The notes below the pieces were generated by a model. It had not been told where the DNA came from. It ran no database searches and was given only the letters and a program-made list of their open reading frames with translations. From Anomaloglossus baeobatrachus (Eukaryota; Chordata; Amphibia; Anura; Aromobatidae), in assembly GCF_048569485.1 (NCBI RefSeq), contig NW_027442066.1:248001-312000 (forward strand): DNA of 64,000 nt. The letters are read 5' to 3'. Within the stretch, counting starts at the first letter, position 1. Each line of letters begins with the position of its first letter. The translations under genes and the position numbers were made by a program. Below, in pieces: positions 42,141 through 54,309 of the stretch.

Positions 42141-42715
42141 TATGCAGGGGCATTGGTGAACCTCACAATTTAGGACTGCCCTGGCAAAGGAAAATACTAC
42201 AAAGACTCACTTCCTCAAAATGGGCACATTAGACTCAAGAGGCCTTCATGTACGTCTCTTCTCAGGGACATCGGAGTGCCACACAATGTTTTCACGTAAA
42301 ATCTTTCATGTATTGATCTCAAAAAGTAACATACACCAGCTCTATCTCACTATTGGGTATGTGCCCTTAACATTTCCGCCATGAAAAATCATTTTGGGGT
42401 CATTTTGGAAGGTTTTCTGGTGAGTCCGTAAAAATGGCGTAAAACGCGGACAAAATTGTTCACAGCTGTGACTTTTGAGTGATAAATGCTTCAAGGGGTC
42501 TTCCCCATGCTGTTGCCATGTCATTTGAGCACTCTTCTGAGACTTTTGTGACATTTTTAGGGTTTCTCCATGCTGCCGGGAGGTCATTTCACAAAAATAC
42601 TCGGGTCTCCCATAGGATAACATTGGGCTCGTTGCTCGGGCCGAGTACACGAGTATCTTGGGAGGCTCGGCCCGAGCTTCGAGCACCCGAGCTTTTTAGT
42701 ACTCGCTCATCACTA
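42141..42715 (+). promoter_or_regulatory. hAT 3' tail and right subterminal region
   Basis: One diverged 118-bp unit (to about 42290), then unique sequence, then ACTCG/CTCGG/CGAGT motifs in 42598-42705, then the right TIR. No clear poly(A) signal was identified between the stop codon and the end. Confidence 0.7.
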
Positions 42716-45700
42716 AAGATAACCAAACAAAACTTTTAGTGGATTTCTACTTATTTTATTAAATATCATCTCCACCAAACAGGACAAGCTTGCATCTGTT
42801 ATAGTTTTGGAGAAAAATGTGTTCATTTCATGTATGCGCGAAATGCCTTAAAAATGGCTTTAAAATGGATTTGGAGCATGGAGACGATTATCTCGGGATT
42901 GCAAGATAACCAAACAAAACTTTTAGTGGATTTCTACTTATTTTATTAAATATCATCTCCACCAAACAGGACAAGCTTGCATCTGTTATAGTTTTGGAGA
43001 AAAATGTGTTCATTTCATGTATGCGCGAAATGCCTTAAAAATGGCTTTAAAATGGATTTGGAGCATGGAGACGATTATCTCGGGATTGCAAGATAACCAA
43101 ACAAAACTTTTAGTGGATTTCTACTTATTTTATTAAATATCATCTCCACCAAACAGGACAAGCTTGCATCTGTTATAGTTTTGGAGAAAAATGTGTTCAT
43201 TTCATGTATGCGCGAAATGCCTTAAAAATGGCTTTAAAATGGATTTGGAGCATGGAGACGATTATCTCGGGATTGCAAGATAACCAAACAAAACTTTTAG
43301 TGGATTTCTACTTATTTTATTAAATATCATCTCCACCAAACAGGACAAGCTTGCATCTGTTATAGTTTTGGAGAAAAATGTGTTCATTTCATGTATGCGC
43401 GAAATGCCTTAAAAATGGCTTTAAAATGGATTTGGAGCATGGAGACGATTATCTCGGGATTGCAAGATAACCAAACAAAACTTTTAGTGGATTTCTACTT
43501 ATTTTATTAAATATCATCTCCACCAAACAGGACAAGCTTGCATCTGTTATAGTTTTGGAGAAAAATGTGTTCATTTCATGTATGCGCGAAATGCCTTAAA
43601 AAAGGCTTTAAAATGGATTTGGAGCATGGAGACGATTATCTCGGGATTGCAAGATAACCAAACAAAACTTTTAGTGGATTTCTACTTATTTTATTAAATA
43701 TCATCTCCACCAAACAGGACAAGCTTGCATCTGTTATAGTTTTGGAGAAAAATGTGTTCATTTCATGTATGCACGAAATGCCTTAAAAATGGCTTTAAAA
43801 TGGATTTGGAGCATGGAGACGATTATCTCGGGATTGCAAGATAACCAAACAAAACTTTTAGTGGATTTCTACTTATTTTATTAAATATCATCTCCACCAA
43901 ACAGGACAAGCTTGCATCTGTTATAGTTTTGGAGAAAAATGTGTTCATTTCATGTATGCGCGAAATGCCTTAAAAATGGCTTTAAAATGGATTTGGAGCA
44001 TGGAGACGATTATCTCGGGATTGCAAGATAACCAAACAAAACTTTTAGTGGATTTCTACTTATTTTATTAAATATCATCTCCACCAAACAGGACAAGCTT
44101 GCATCTGTTATAGTTTTGGAGAAAAATGTGTTCATTTCATGTATGCGCGAAATGCCTTAAAAATGGCTTTAAAATGGATTTGGAGCATGGAGACGATTAT
44201 CTCGGGATTGCAAGATAACCAAACAAAACTTTTAGTGGATTTCTACTTATTTTATTAAATATCATCTCCACCAAACAGGACAAGCTTGCATCTGTTATAG
44301 TTTTGGAGAAAAATGTGTTCATTTCATGTATGCGCGAAATGCCTTAAAAATGGCTTTAAAATGGATTTGGAGCATGGAGACGATTATCTCGGGATTGCAA
44401 GATAACCAAACAAAACTTTTAGTGGATTTCTACTTATTTTATTAAATATCATCTCCACCAAACAGGACAAGCTTGCATCTGTTATAGTTTTGGAGAAAAA
44501 TGTGTTCATTTCATGTATGCGCGAAATGCCTTAAAAATGGCTTTAAAATGGATTTGGAGCATGGAGACGATTATCTCGGGATTGCAAGATAACCAAACAA
44601 AACTTTTAGTGGATTTCTACTTATTTTATTAAATATCATCTCCACCAAACAGGACAAGCTTGCATCTGTTATAGTTTTGGAGAAAAATGTGTTCATTTCA
44701 TGTATGCGCGAAATGCCTTAAAAATGGCTTTAAAATGGATTTGGAGCATGGAGACGATTATCTCGGGATTGCAAGATAACCAAACAAAACTTTTAGTGGA
44801 TTTCTACTTATTTTATTAAATATCATCTCCACCAAACAGGACAAGCTTGCATCTGTTATAGTTTTGGAGAAAAATGTGTTCATTTCATGTATGCGCGAAA
44901 TGCCTTAAAAATGGCTTTAAAATGGATTTGGAGCATGGAGACGATTATCTCGGGATTGCAAGATAACCAAACAAAACTTTTAGTGGATTTCTACTTATTT
45001 TATTAAATATCATCTCCACCAAACAGGACAAGCTTGCATCTGTTATAGTTTTGGAGAAAAATGTGTTCATTTCATGTATGCGCGAAATGCCTTAAAAATG
45101 GCTTTAAAATGGATTTGGAGCATGGAGACGATTATCTCGGGATTGCAAGATAACCAAACAAAACTTTTAGTGGATTTCTACTTATTTTATTAAATATCAT
45201 CTCCACCAAACAGGACAAGCTTGCATCTGTTATAGTTTTGGAGAAAAATGTGTTCATTTCATGTATGCGCGAAATGCCTTAAAAATGGCTTTAAAATGGA
45301 TTTGGAGCATGGAGACGATTATCTCGGGATTGCAAGATAACCAAACAAAACTTTTAGTGGATTTCTACTTATTTTATTAAATATCATCTCCACCAAACAG
45401 GACAAGCTTGCATCTGTTATAGTTTTGGAGAAAAATGTGTTCATTTCATGTATGCGCGAAATGCCTTAAAAATGGCTTTAAAATGGATTTGGAGCATGGA
45501 GACGATTATCTCGGGATTGCAAGATAACCAAACAAAACTTTTAGTGGATTTCTACTTATTTTATTAAATATCATCTCCACCAAACAGGACAAGCTTGCAT
45601 CTGTTATAGTTTTGGAGAAAAATGTGTTCATTTCATGTATGCGCGAAATGCCTTAAAAATGGCTTTAAAATGGATTTGGAGCATGGAGACGATTATCTCG

Positions 45701-48129
45701 GGATTGCAAGATAACCAAACAAAACTTTTAGTGGATTTCTACTTATTTTATTAAATATCATCTCCACCAAACAGGACAAGCTTGCATCTGTTATAGTTTT
45801 GGAGAAAAATGTGTTCATTTCATGTATGCGCGAAATGCCTTAAAAATGGCTTTAAAATGGATTTGGAGCATGGAGACGATTATCTCGGGATTGCAAGATA
45901 ACCAAACAAAACGTTTAGTGGATTTCTACTTATTTTATTAAATATCATCTCCACCAAACAGGACAAGCTTGCATCTGTTATAGTTTTGGAGAAAAATGTG
46001 TTCATTTCATGTATGCGCGAAATGCCTTAAAAATGGCTTTAAAATGGATTTGGAGCATGGAGACGATTATCTCGGGATTGCAAGATAACCAAACAAAACT
46101 TTTAGTGGATTTCTACTTATTTTATTAAATATCATCTCCACCAAACAGGACAAGCTTGCATCTGTTATAGTTTTGGAGAAAAATGTGTTCATTTCATGTA
46201 TGCGCGAAATGCCTTAAAAATGGCTTTAAAATGGATTTGGAGCATGGAGACGATTATCTCGGGATTGCAAGATAACCAAACAAAACTTTTAGTGGATTTC
46301 TACTTATTTTATTAAATATCATCTCCACCAAACAGGACAAGCTTGCATCTGTTATAGTTTTGGAGAAAAATGTGTTCATTTCATGTATGCGCGAAATGCC
46401 TTAAAAATGGCTTTAAAATGGATTTGGAGCATGGAGACGATTATCTCGGGATTGCAAGATAACCAAACAAAACTTTTAGTGGATTTCTACTTATTTTATT
46501 AAATATCATCTCCACCAAACAGGACAAGCTTGCATCTGTTATAGTTTTGGAGAAAAATGTGTTCATTTCATGTATGCGCGAAATGCCTTAAAAATGGCTT
46601 TAAAATGGATTTGGAGCATGGAGACGATTATCTCGGGATTGCAAGATAACCAAACAAAACTTTTAGTGGATTTCTACTTATTTTATTAAATATCATCTCC
46701 ACCAAACAGGACAAGCTTGCATCTGTTATAGTTTTGGAGAAAAATGTGTTCATTTCATGTATGCGCGAAATGCCTTAAAAATGGCTTTAAAATGGATTTG
46801 GAGCATGGAGACGATTATCTCGGGATTGCAAGATAACCAAACAAAACTTTTAGTGGATTTCTACTTATTTTATTAAATATCATCTCCACCAAACAGGACA
46901 AGCTTGCATCTGTTATAGTTTTGGAGAAAAATGTGTTCATTTCATGTATGCGCGAAATGCCTTAAAAATGGCTTTAAAATGGATTTGGAGCATGGAGACG
47001 ATTATCTCGGGATTGCAAGATAACCAAACAAAACTTTTAGTGGATTTCTACTTATTTTATTAAATATCATCTCCACCAAACAGGACAAGCTTGCATCTGT
47101 TATAGTTTTGGAGAAAAATGTGTTCATTTCATGTATGCGCGAAATGCCTTAAAAATGGCTTTAAAATGGATTTGGAGCATGGAGACGATTATCTCGGGAT
47201 TGCAAGATAACCAAACAAAACTTTTAGTGGATTTCTACTTATTTTATTAAATATCATCTCCACCAAACAGGACAAGCTTGCATCTGTTATAGTTTTGGAG
47301 AAAAATGTGTTCATTTCATGTATGCGCGAAATGCCTTAAAAATGGCTTTAAAATGGATTTGGAGCATGGAGACGATTATCTCGGGATTGCAAGATAACCA
47401 AACAAAACTTTTAGTGGATTTCTACTTATTTTATTAAATATCATCTCCACCAAACAGGACAAGCTTGCATCTGTTATAGTTTTGGAGAAAAATGTGTTCA
47501 TTTCATGTATGCGCGAAATGCCTTAAAAATGGCTTTAAAATGGATTTGGAGCATGGAGACGATTATCTCGGGATTGCAAGATAACCAAACAAAACTTTTA
47601 GTGGATTTCTACTTATTTTATTAAATATCATCTCCACCAAACAGGACAAGCTTGCATCTGTTATAGTTTTGGAGAAAAATGTGTTCATTTCATGTATGCG
47701 CGAAATGCCTTAAAAATGGCTTTAAAATAGATTTGGAGCATGGAGACGATTATCTCGGGATTGCAAGATAACCAAACAAAACTTTTAGTGGATTTCTACT
47801 TATTTTATTAAGTATCATCTCCACCAAACAGGACAAGCTTGCATCTGTTATAGTTTTGGAGAAAAATGTGTTCATTTCATGTATGCGCGAAATGCCTTAA
47901 AAATGGCTTTAAAATGGATTTGGAGCATGGAGACGATTATCTCGGGATTGCAAGATAACCAAACAAAACTTTTAGTGGATTTCTACTTATTTTATTAAAT
48001 ATCATCTCCACCAAACAGGACAAGCTTGCATCTGTTATAGTTTTGGAGAAAAATGTGTTCATTTCATGTATGCGCGAAATGCCTTAAAAATGGCTTTAAA
48101 ATGGATTTGGAGCATGGAGACGATTATCT
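42716..48129 (+). repeat. 187-bp satellite, block 2 (about 29 monomers)
   Basis: Same monomer as block 1, beginning with the right target duplication and continuing the monomer interrupted at 35184. Rare variants: AAAAAAGGC near 43600, TGCACGAAA near 43770, ACGTTTAG near 45912, AAGTATC near 47810. It ends after GACGATTATCT at 48129, where the 2.57-kb insertion begins. Confidence 0.98.
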
Positions 48130-48548
48130 GCGTCTGATCCATCAAGTAATACTGTACATATATTCCGTGATACTAGTGCTTATGGAACGGTATGGAATGC
48201 AATTATGCGCTCCATAATCATGATCTCCGCCCCTATATGACATGACCCCGCCCAGACGTAGAAGGCTATGCGCTCCACTGGTTGGGGTCCAGAACATCCT
48301 CTAGTACCGCCCCTGGCAAGTCACCTGACTCACATAGTATATGACGCATAGCGATATATGTATCGCAATGCGTACCGTGTGCACACCATATCATACACTC
48401 CAGTAAAGCACACCGGCAGGTCACTTAACCTATGAATATGCAGGTTATTGCGATGCTGTTTACATATACGATCTAGTACATCCCTCAGCACCGCCCCCGG
48501 CCAGTCACCTGACCTGCTATGCATGTGACACACAGGGATACATCACTT

Positions 48549-48660
48549 CCGGCCGACGATGCCTCGGCACATAGCGATGCGTCACTTCCGGCCAACGGGG
48601 CACTTCCGGTTGGCGGGCGGGACCTTTTATCCTGCCCGGAAAAGGTTTAAATACCTTATC
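48549..48660 (+). promoter_or_regulatory. Promoter-like region with three ETS-type motifs
   Basis: CACTTCCGG occurs three times (about 48544, 48583, 48600), followed by a TTTTATCC and a TTTAAATACC box at 48645-48654. CACTTCCGG is the classic ETS/GABP binding motif of TATA-poor vertebrate promoters. Upstream lie two diverged copies of an ACCGCCCC...GTCACCTGAC segment (48304 and 48488). Predicted from motifs only. Confidence 0.45.
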
Positions 48661-50143
48661 CGGGAGTGGGGAATCGGACAGGAACAATCAGACGTGGTGG
48701 TCTCCCGGACATCCTCCCCTTGCATCCTCCCTGGCATCTATTGGACCGTGGGCTCCCAGCGTACATAGAGTGTTTCCACTCGGGACTGACAGTCCTTGCT
48801 GGTTGAGCCCATAGGATGGTAAGTGATCTGCCTGCATAAGATTCATTTTCATACAAATTTTCAGGGCTTTATGAGTATAGATAATAATCCTGTCCCTAGT
48901 TTGTATGGGACAGGACCCTATATAACTACAAAATAACTCCAAACCCAGTGTTCAGGCCCATTATGCAATTCATTTCTCATGCTCCCTGTCTGGCAATGTC
49001 TATGGGACTTGTGAGGTAAACACACTGTCATCAATGTATGTACTGAGCACTATGATGTGAGTTTATCTATAAGACATACATAATATGTACTGGAGTATGC
49101 ACTGTGCCCCTTGTACCTGTATCACTGGATTCCAAGAATACGATATATTATTATTATCATCATTTTTTCTGTTACAGGGTATATATACTCGGGGTCTACA
49201 GGTAGCCATAATCCCATGACAGACCTCCCTTCTTTGCCTCCTTACAGGTAGACCTAGCACTTGTACCACTGTATCTTAATTTATGCATGTATTGAGCATT
49301 ATTCAGAGAGCCTAATTGTATGATGTAATAATTGGTTACAGGAGATAAGAATATACCTTACACACGGTCCGAACGCAGGCGACTAGGGACCTTTGCACCC
49401 GTTTGTCCACATCCATATATGAACTGTTCCCTACAGGTAAAATGCCCTGCCATTTTTTTGCTTCTCACAGAGCTGTGTGGGTGAGATTTATGAGAACATC
49501 CAGTAATGTAGTATACCTTTCCTATAGGAAAAAATCAGTGATCAGCCACATCTGGAGGAGCTGTATTCTCCAAATCCTATAGATTATTTTGTCTGACTGC
49601 CCGACAAAAGGTATTTGCTACCCAGTTCATGTAGAATCTGATAGATGAAATATAGGTTCATACTTATCCTATATCTGTTCACAGGAGCTATATTTTGACC
49701 TAGAAACTCAGTGACAACCTGAACATCAGGAATGGATCTAACTTCCTGGCTACAATAGACAAATCCGCTATACCTGTACTTTCATCCCCGGAGAGTCAAG
49801 GTAAAAGATAGATAGCCTTATGCCGACAAGACCCTTCCCAACTCTATCATGAGTATGAGTTATGATACATTATGCATCACACAGTGGATATTCATTGCAT
49901 TCTTTGATATACAGGCACTATCCGATGGGAAGTTGCAATCACTATTTGGTTTGGAGATAGTCTCCCTGGCATCTTTTAAGAACACAAGTACTCTATCACA
50001 GGGATCTACTACCTTGTAAGTTATCTTGAGGGCTATGACCTCATAAAGATTGCAGTCTAAAGAATATTTATATTAATACCCATTTACTTATTTATGCATC
50101 ATTTATCTGCAGGTGTCATTCTTTCCAAGGAGTGATTCCTCCA

Positions 50144-50200
50144 TTTTTCCCCTGATGATCCCCTATACAGCGTTAGGGGGGTGAAACGCGTCGGGAGAGC
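50144..50200 (+). ncRNA. Hammerhead self-cleaving ribozyme (type I, minimal stem III)
   Basis: Core CTGATGA at 50152-50158; stem II CCCCTA/TAGGGG (50160-50165 with 50174-50179); GAAA at 50183-50186; stem III ACGCGT with no real loop; cleavage after the C at 50192. The stem I strands TTTTCCC and GGGAGAG pair over about seven positions including G-U pairs. Two or three bases between stem II and GAAA allow an alternative register. CTGATGA...GAAACGCGTC is the form found in PLE-type retroelements of animals, where it processes the transcript. Confidence 0.8.
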
Positions 50201-50700
50201 TAGGAGATCCACAAGCTAAGTGGCATCCTAGACTCTAATCTAACCTTCCAGTATTGTCAAACTAGGGAAATCTATGTAACAGTAGAACCCTGGACACCTA
50301 ACGCCTATTGTCTCTGTTGTCTATGGTTCTGTATATATTTGTACTACATGTTAATCACGTTTATTTGGTGGTGGTAACCCCCGCTAGAGATGAGCAAGGA
50401 CGGCGAGTCTGACTATGCTAACTTAGGCTCATTTAAGTGAAGTAAGCTAACTTATGAGGGAGAGTCACAGCACATACTAAGCAGTATCATTCTGACAGTG
50501 ACGAATCTATACCCCTAACTCACCTAGCCACATGGTCTGGGGCTGTCCCTAGGCGAGGGCACTGTTTGTCTGACACCTGCACTTGCACCTGATTTTTTTG
50601 TTTTATGTTTCTATGCCTATTTATGAGTAGAACAAAATGTTTGTTCTGTTTTAACTAATAATAATAAACGATTTTTAAGAGTAGATCTAATAGTGGTGTA

Positions 50701-53700
50701 TTGCAAGATAACCAAACAAAACTTTTAGTGGATTTCTACTTATTTTATTAAATATCATCTCCACCAAACAGGACAAGCTTGCATCTGTTATAGTTTTGGA
50801 GAAAAATGTGTTCATTTCATGTATGCGCGAAATGCCTTAAAAATGGCTTTAAAATGGATTTGGAGCATGGAGACGATTATCTCGGGATTGCAAGATAACC
50901 AAACAAAACTTTTAGTGGATTTCTACTTATTTTATTAAATATCATCTCCACCAAACAGGACAAGCTTGCATCTGTTATAGTTTTGGAGAAAAATGTGTTC
51001 ATTTCATGTATGCGCGAAATGCCTTAAAAATGGCTTTAAAATGGATTTGGAGCATGGAGACGATTATCTCGGGATTGCAAGATAACCAAACAAAACTTTT
51101 AGTGGATTTCTACTTATTTTATTAAATATCATCTCCACCAAACAGGACAAGCTTGCATCTGTTATAGTTTTGGAGAAAAATGTGTTCATTTCATGTATGC
51201 GCGAAATGCCTTAAAAATGGCTTTAAAATGGATTTGGAGCATGGAGACGATTATCTCGGGATTGCAAGATAACCAAACAAAACTTTTAGTGGATTTCTAC
51301 TTATTTTATTAAATATCATCTCCACCAAACAGGACAAGCTTGCATCTGTTATCGTTTTGGAGAAAAATGTGTTCATTTCATGTATGCGTGAAATGCCTTA
51401 AAAATGGCTTTAAAATGGATTTGGAGCATGGAGACGATTATCTCGGGATTGCAAGATAACCAAACAAAACTTTTAGTGGATTTCTACTTATTTTATTAAA
51501 TATCATCTCCACCAAACAGGACAAGCTTGCATCTGTTATAGTTTTGGAGAAAAATGTGTTCATTTCATGTATGCGCGAAATGCCTTAAAAATGGCTTTAA
51601 AATGGATTTGGAGCATGGAGACGATTATCTCGGGATTGCAAGATAACCAAACAAAACTTTTAGTGGATTTCTACTTATTTTATTAAATATCATCTCCACC
51701 AAACAGGACAAGCTTGCATCTGTTATAGTTTTGGAGAAAAATGTGTTCATTTCATGTATGCGCGAAATGCCTTAAAAATGGCTTTAAAATGGATTTGGAG
51801 CATGGAGACGATTATCTCGGGATTGCAAGATAACCAAACAAAACTTTTAGTGGATTTCTACTTATTTTATTAAATATCATCTCCACCAAACAGGACAAGC
51901 TTGCATCTGTTATAGTTTTGGAGAAAAATGTGTTCATTTCATGTATGCGCGAAATGCCTTAAAAATGGCTTTAAAATGGATTTGGAGCATGGAGACGATT
52001 ATCTCGGGATTGCAAGATAACCAAACAAAACTTTTAGTGGATTTCTACTTATTTTATTAAATATCATCTCCACCAAACAGGACAAGCTTGCATCTGTTAT
52101 CGTTTTGGAGAAAAATGTGTTCATTTCATGTATGCGCGAAATGCCTTAAAAATGGCTTTAAAATGGATTTGGAGCATGGAGACGATTATCTCGGGATTGC
52201 AAGATAACCAAACAAAACTTTTAGTGGATTTCTACTTATTTTATTAAATATCATCTCCACCAAACAGGACAAGCTTGCATCTGTTATAGTTTTGGAGAAA
52301 AATGTGTTCATTTCATGTATGCGCGAAATGCCTTAAAAATGGCTTTAAAATGGATTTGGAGCATGGAGACGATTATCTCGGGATTGCAAGATAACCAAAC
52401 AAAACTTTTAGTGGATTTCTACTTATTTTATTAAATATCATCTCCACCAAACAGGACAAGCTTGCATCTGTTATAGTTTTGGAGAAAAATGTGTTCATTT
52501 CATGTATGCGCGAAATGCCTTAAAAATGGCTTTAAAATGGATTTGGAGCATGGAGACGATTATCTCGGGATTGCAAGATAACCAAACAAAACTTTTAGTG
52601 GATTTCTACTTATTTTATTAAATATCATCTCCACCAAACAGGACAAGCTTGCATCTGTTATCGTTTTGGAGAAAAATGTGTTCATTTCATGTATGCGCGA
52701 AATGCCTTAAAAATGGCTTTAAAATGGATTTGGAGCATGGAGACGATTATCTCGGGATTGCAAGATAACCAAACAAAACTTTTAGTGGATTTCTACTTAT
52801 TTTATTAAATATCATCTCCACCAAACAGGACAAGCTTGCATCTGTTATAGTTTTGGAGAAAAATGTGTTCATTTCATGTATGCGCGAAATGCCTTAAAAA
52901 TGGCTTTAAAATGGATTTGGAGCATGGAGACAATTATCTCGGGATTGCAAGATAACCAAACAAAACTTTTAGTGGATTTCTACTTATTTTATTAAATATC
53001 ATCTCCACCAAACAGGACAAGCTTGCATCTGTTATAGTTTTGGAGAAAAATGTGTTCATTTCATGTATGCGCGAAATGCCTTAAAAATGGCTTTAAAATG
53101 GATTTGGAGCATGGAGACGATTATCTCGGGATTGCAAGATAACCAAACAAAACTTTTAGTGGATTTCTACTTATTTTATTAAATATCATCTCCACCAAAC
53201 AGGACAAGCTTGCATCTGTTATCGTTTTGGAGAAAAATGTGTTCATTTCATGTATGCGTGAAATGCCTTAAAAATGGCTTTAAAATGGATTTGGAGCATG
53301 GAGACGATTATCTCGGGATTGCAAGATAACCAAACAAAACTTTTAGTGGATTTCTACTTATTTTATTAAATATCATCTCCACCAAACAGGACAAGCTTGC
53401 ATCTGTTATAGTTTTGGAGAAAAATGTGTTCATTTCATGTATGCGCGAAATGCCTTAAAAATGGCTTTAAAATGGATTTGGAGCATGGAGACGATTATCT
53501 CGGGATTGCAAGATAACCAAACAAAACTTTTAGTGGATTTCTACTTATTTTATTAAATATCATCTCCACCAAACAGGACAAGCTTGCATCTGTTATAGTT
53601 TTGGAGAAAAATGTGTTCATTTCATGTATGCGCGAAATGCCTTAAAAATGGCTTTAAAATGGATTTGGAGCATGGAGACGATTATCTCGGGATTGCAAGA

Positions 53701-54296
53701 TAACCAAACAAAACTTTTAGTGGATTTCTACTTATTTTATTAAATATCATCTCCACCAAACAGGACAAGCTTGCATCTGTTATCGTTTTGGAGAAAAATG
53801 TGTTCATTTCATGTATGCGTGAAATGCCTTAAAAATGGCTTTAAAATGGATTTGGAGCATGGAGACGATTATCTCGGGATTGCAAGATAACCAAACAAAA
53901 CTTTTAGTGGATTTCTACTTATTTTATTAAATATCATCTCCACCAAACAGGACAAGCTTGCATCTGTTATAGTTTTGGAGAAAAATGTGTTCATTTCATG
54001 TATGCGCGAAATGCCTTAAAAATGGCTTTAAAATGGATTTGGAGCATGGAGACGATTATCTCGGGATTGCAAGATAACCAAACAAAACTTTTAGTGGATT
54101 TCTACTTATTTTATTAAATATCATCTCCACCAAACAGGACAAGCTTGCATCTGTTATAGTTTTGGAGAAAAATGTGTTCATTTCATGTATGCGCGAAATG
54201 CCTTAAAAATGGCTTTAAAATGGATTTGGAGCATGGAGACGATTATCTCGGGATTGCAAGATAACCAAACAAAACTTTTAGTGGATTTCTACTTAT
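50701..54296 (+). repeat. 187-bp satellite, block 3 (about 19 monomers) with trimer order
   Basis: Same monomer. A marker variant (TTATCGTTTTGG in place of TTATAGTTTTGG) lies at 51353, 52101, 52662, 53223 and 53784: spacings 748, 561, 561, 561, that is 4, 3, 3 and 3 monomers. A second variant (TGCGTGAAATG) goes with three of them. The block ends in TTATTTAATTATATATATAGG and then segment D'. Confidence 0.97.
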
Positions 54297-54309
54297 TTAA
54301 TTATATATA

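Larger units (their letters stand above)
35185..42715 (+). mobile_element. Complete 7531-bp hAT transposon inserted in the satellite
   Basis: Perfect 14-bp terminal inverted repeats TAGTGATGAGCGAG (35185-35198) and CTCGCTCATCACTA (42702-42715), a perfect 8-bp target duplication, and one intronless transposase gene. Order: TIR, ACTCG-rich subterminal region, TATA promoter, three 70-bp repeats, about 4.6 copies of a 188-bp repeat, the gene, about 15 copies of a 118-bp repeat, a non-repetitive tail, ACTCG-rich subterminal region, TIR. All parts expected of an autonomous element are present and nothing looks broken. It belongs to the BED-finger (Ac/ZBED-like) branch of hAT. Exact ends and the clean target site suggest recent insertion. 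Confidence 0.95.
48130..50700 (+). mobile_element. 2.57-kb PLE-like insertion in the satellite
   Basis: Foreign sequence interrupts a monomer; four bases (CGGG) of the monomer are missing and no target duplication is seen. It has a promoter-like GC-rich part at 48480-48660, a possible splice donor GATGGTAAGTGA at 48818, a long non-coding middle in which ACAGGTA-type phrases recur (about 49176, 49246, 49434), a hammerhead ribozyme at 50144-50200, and a 3' end with AATAATAATAAACG at 50660-50673. Ribozyme, promoter and lack of genes fit a terminal-repeat part of a Penelope-like element; no RT or endonuclease was found, so the assignment is an inference. Confidence 0.55.

Noticed and set aside
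28033-54296. A CENP-B-box-like site in the 187-bp satellite (around CGATTATCTCGGGA)
   Set aside because: Against the nine essential bases of the CENP-B box (TTCG, A, CGGG) only six agree, with both T of TTCG and the central A missing. Not enough to claim binding.
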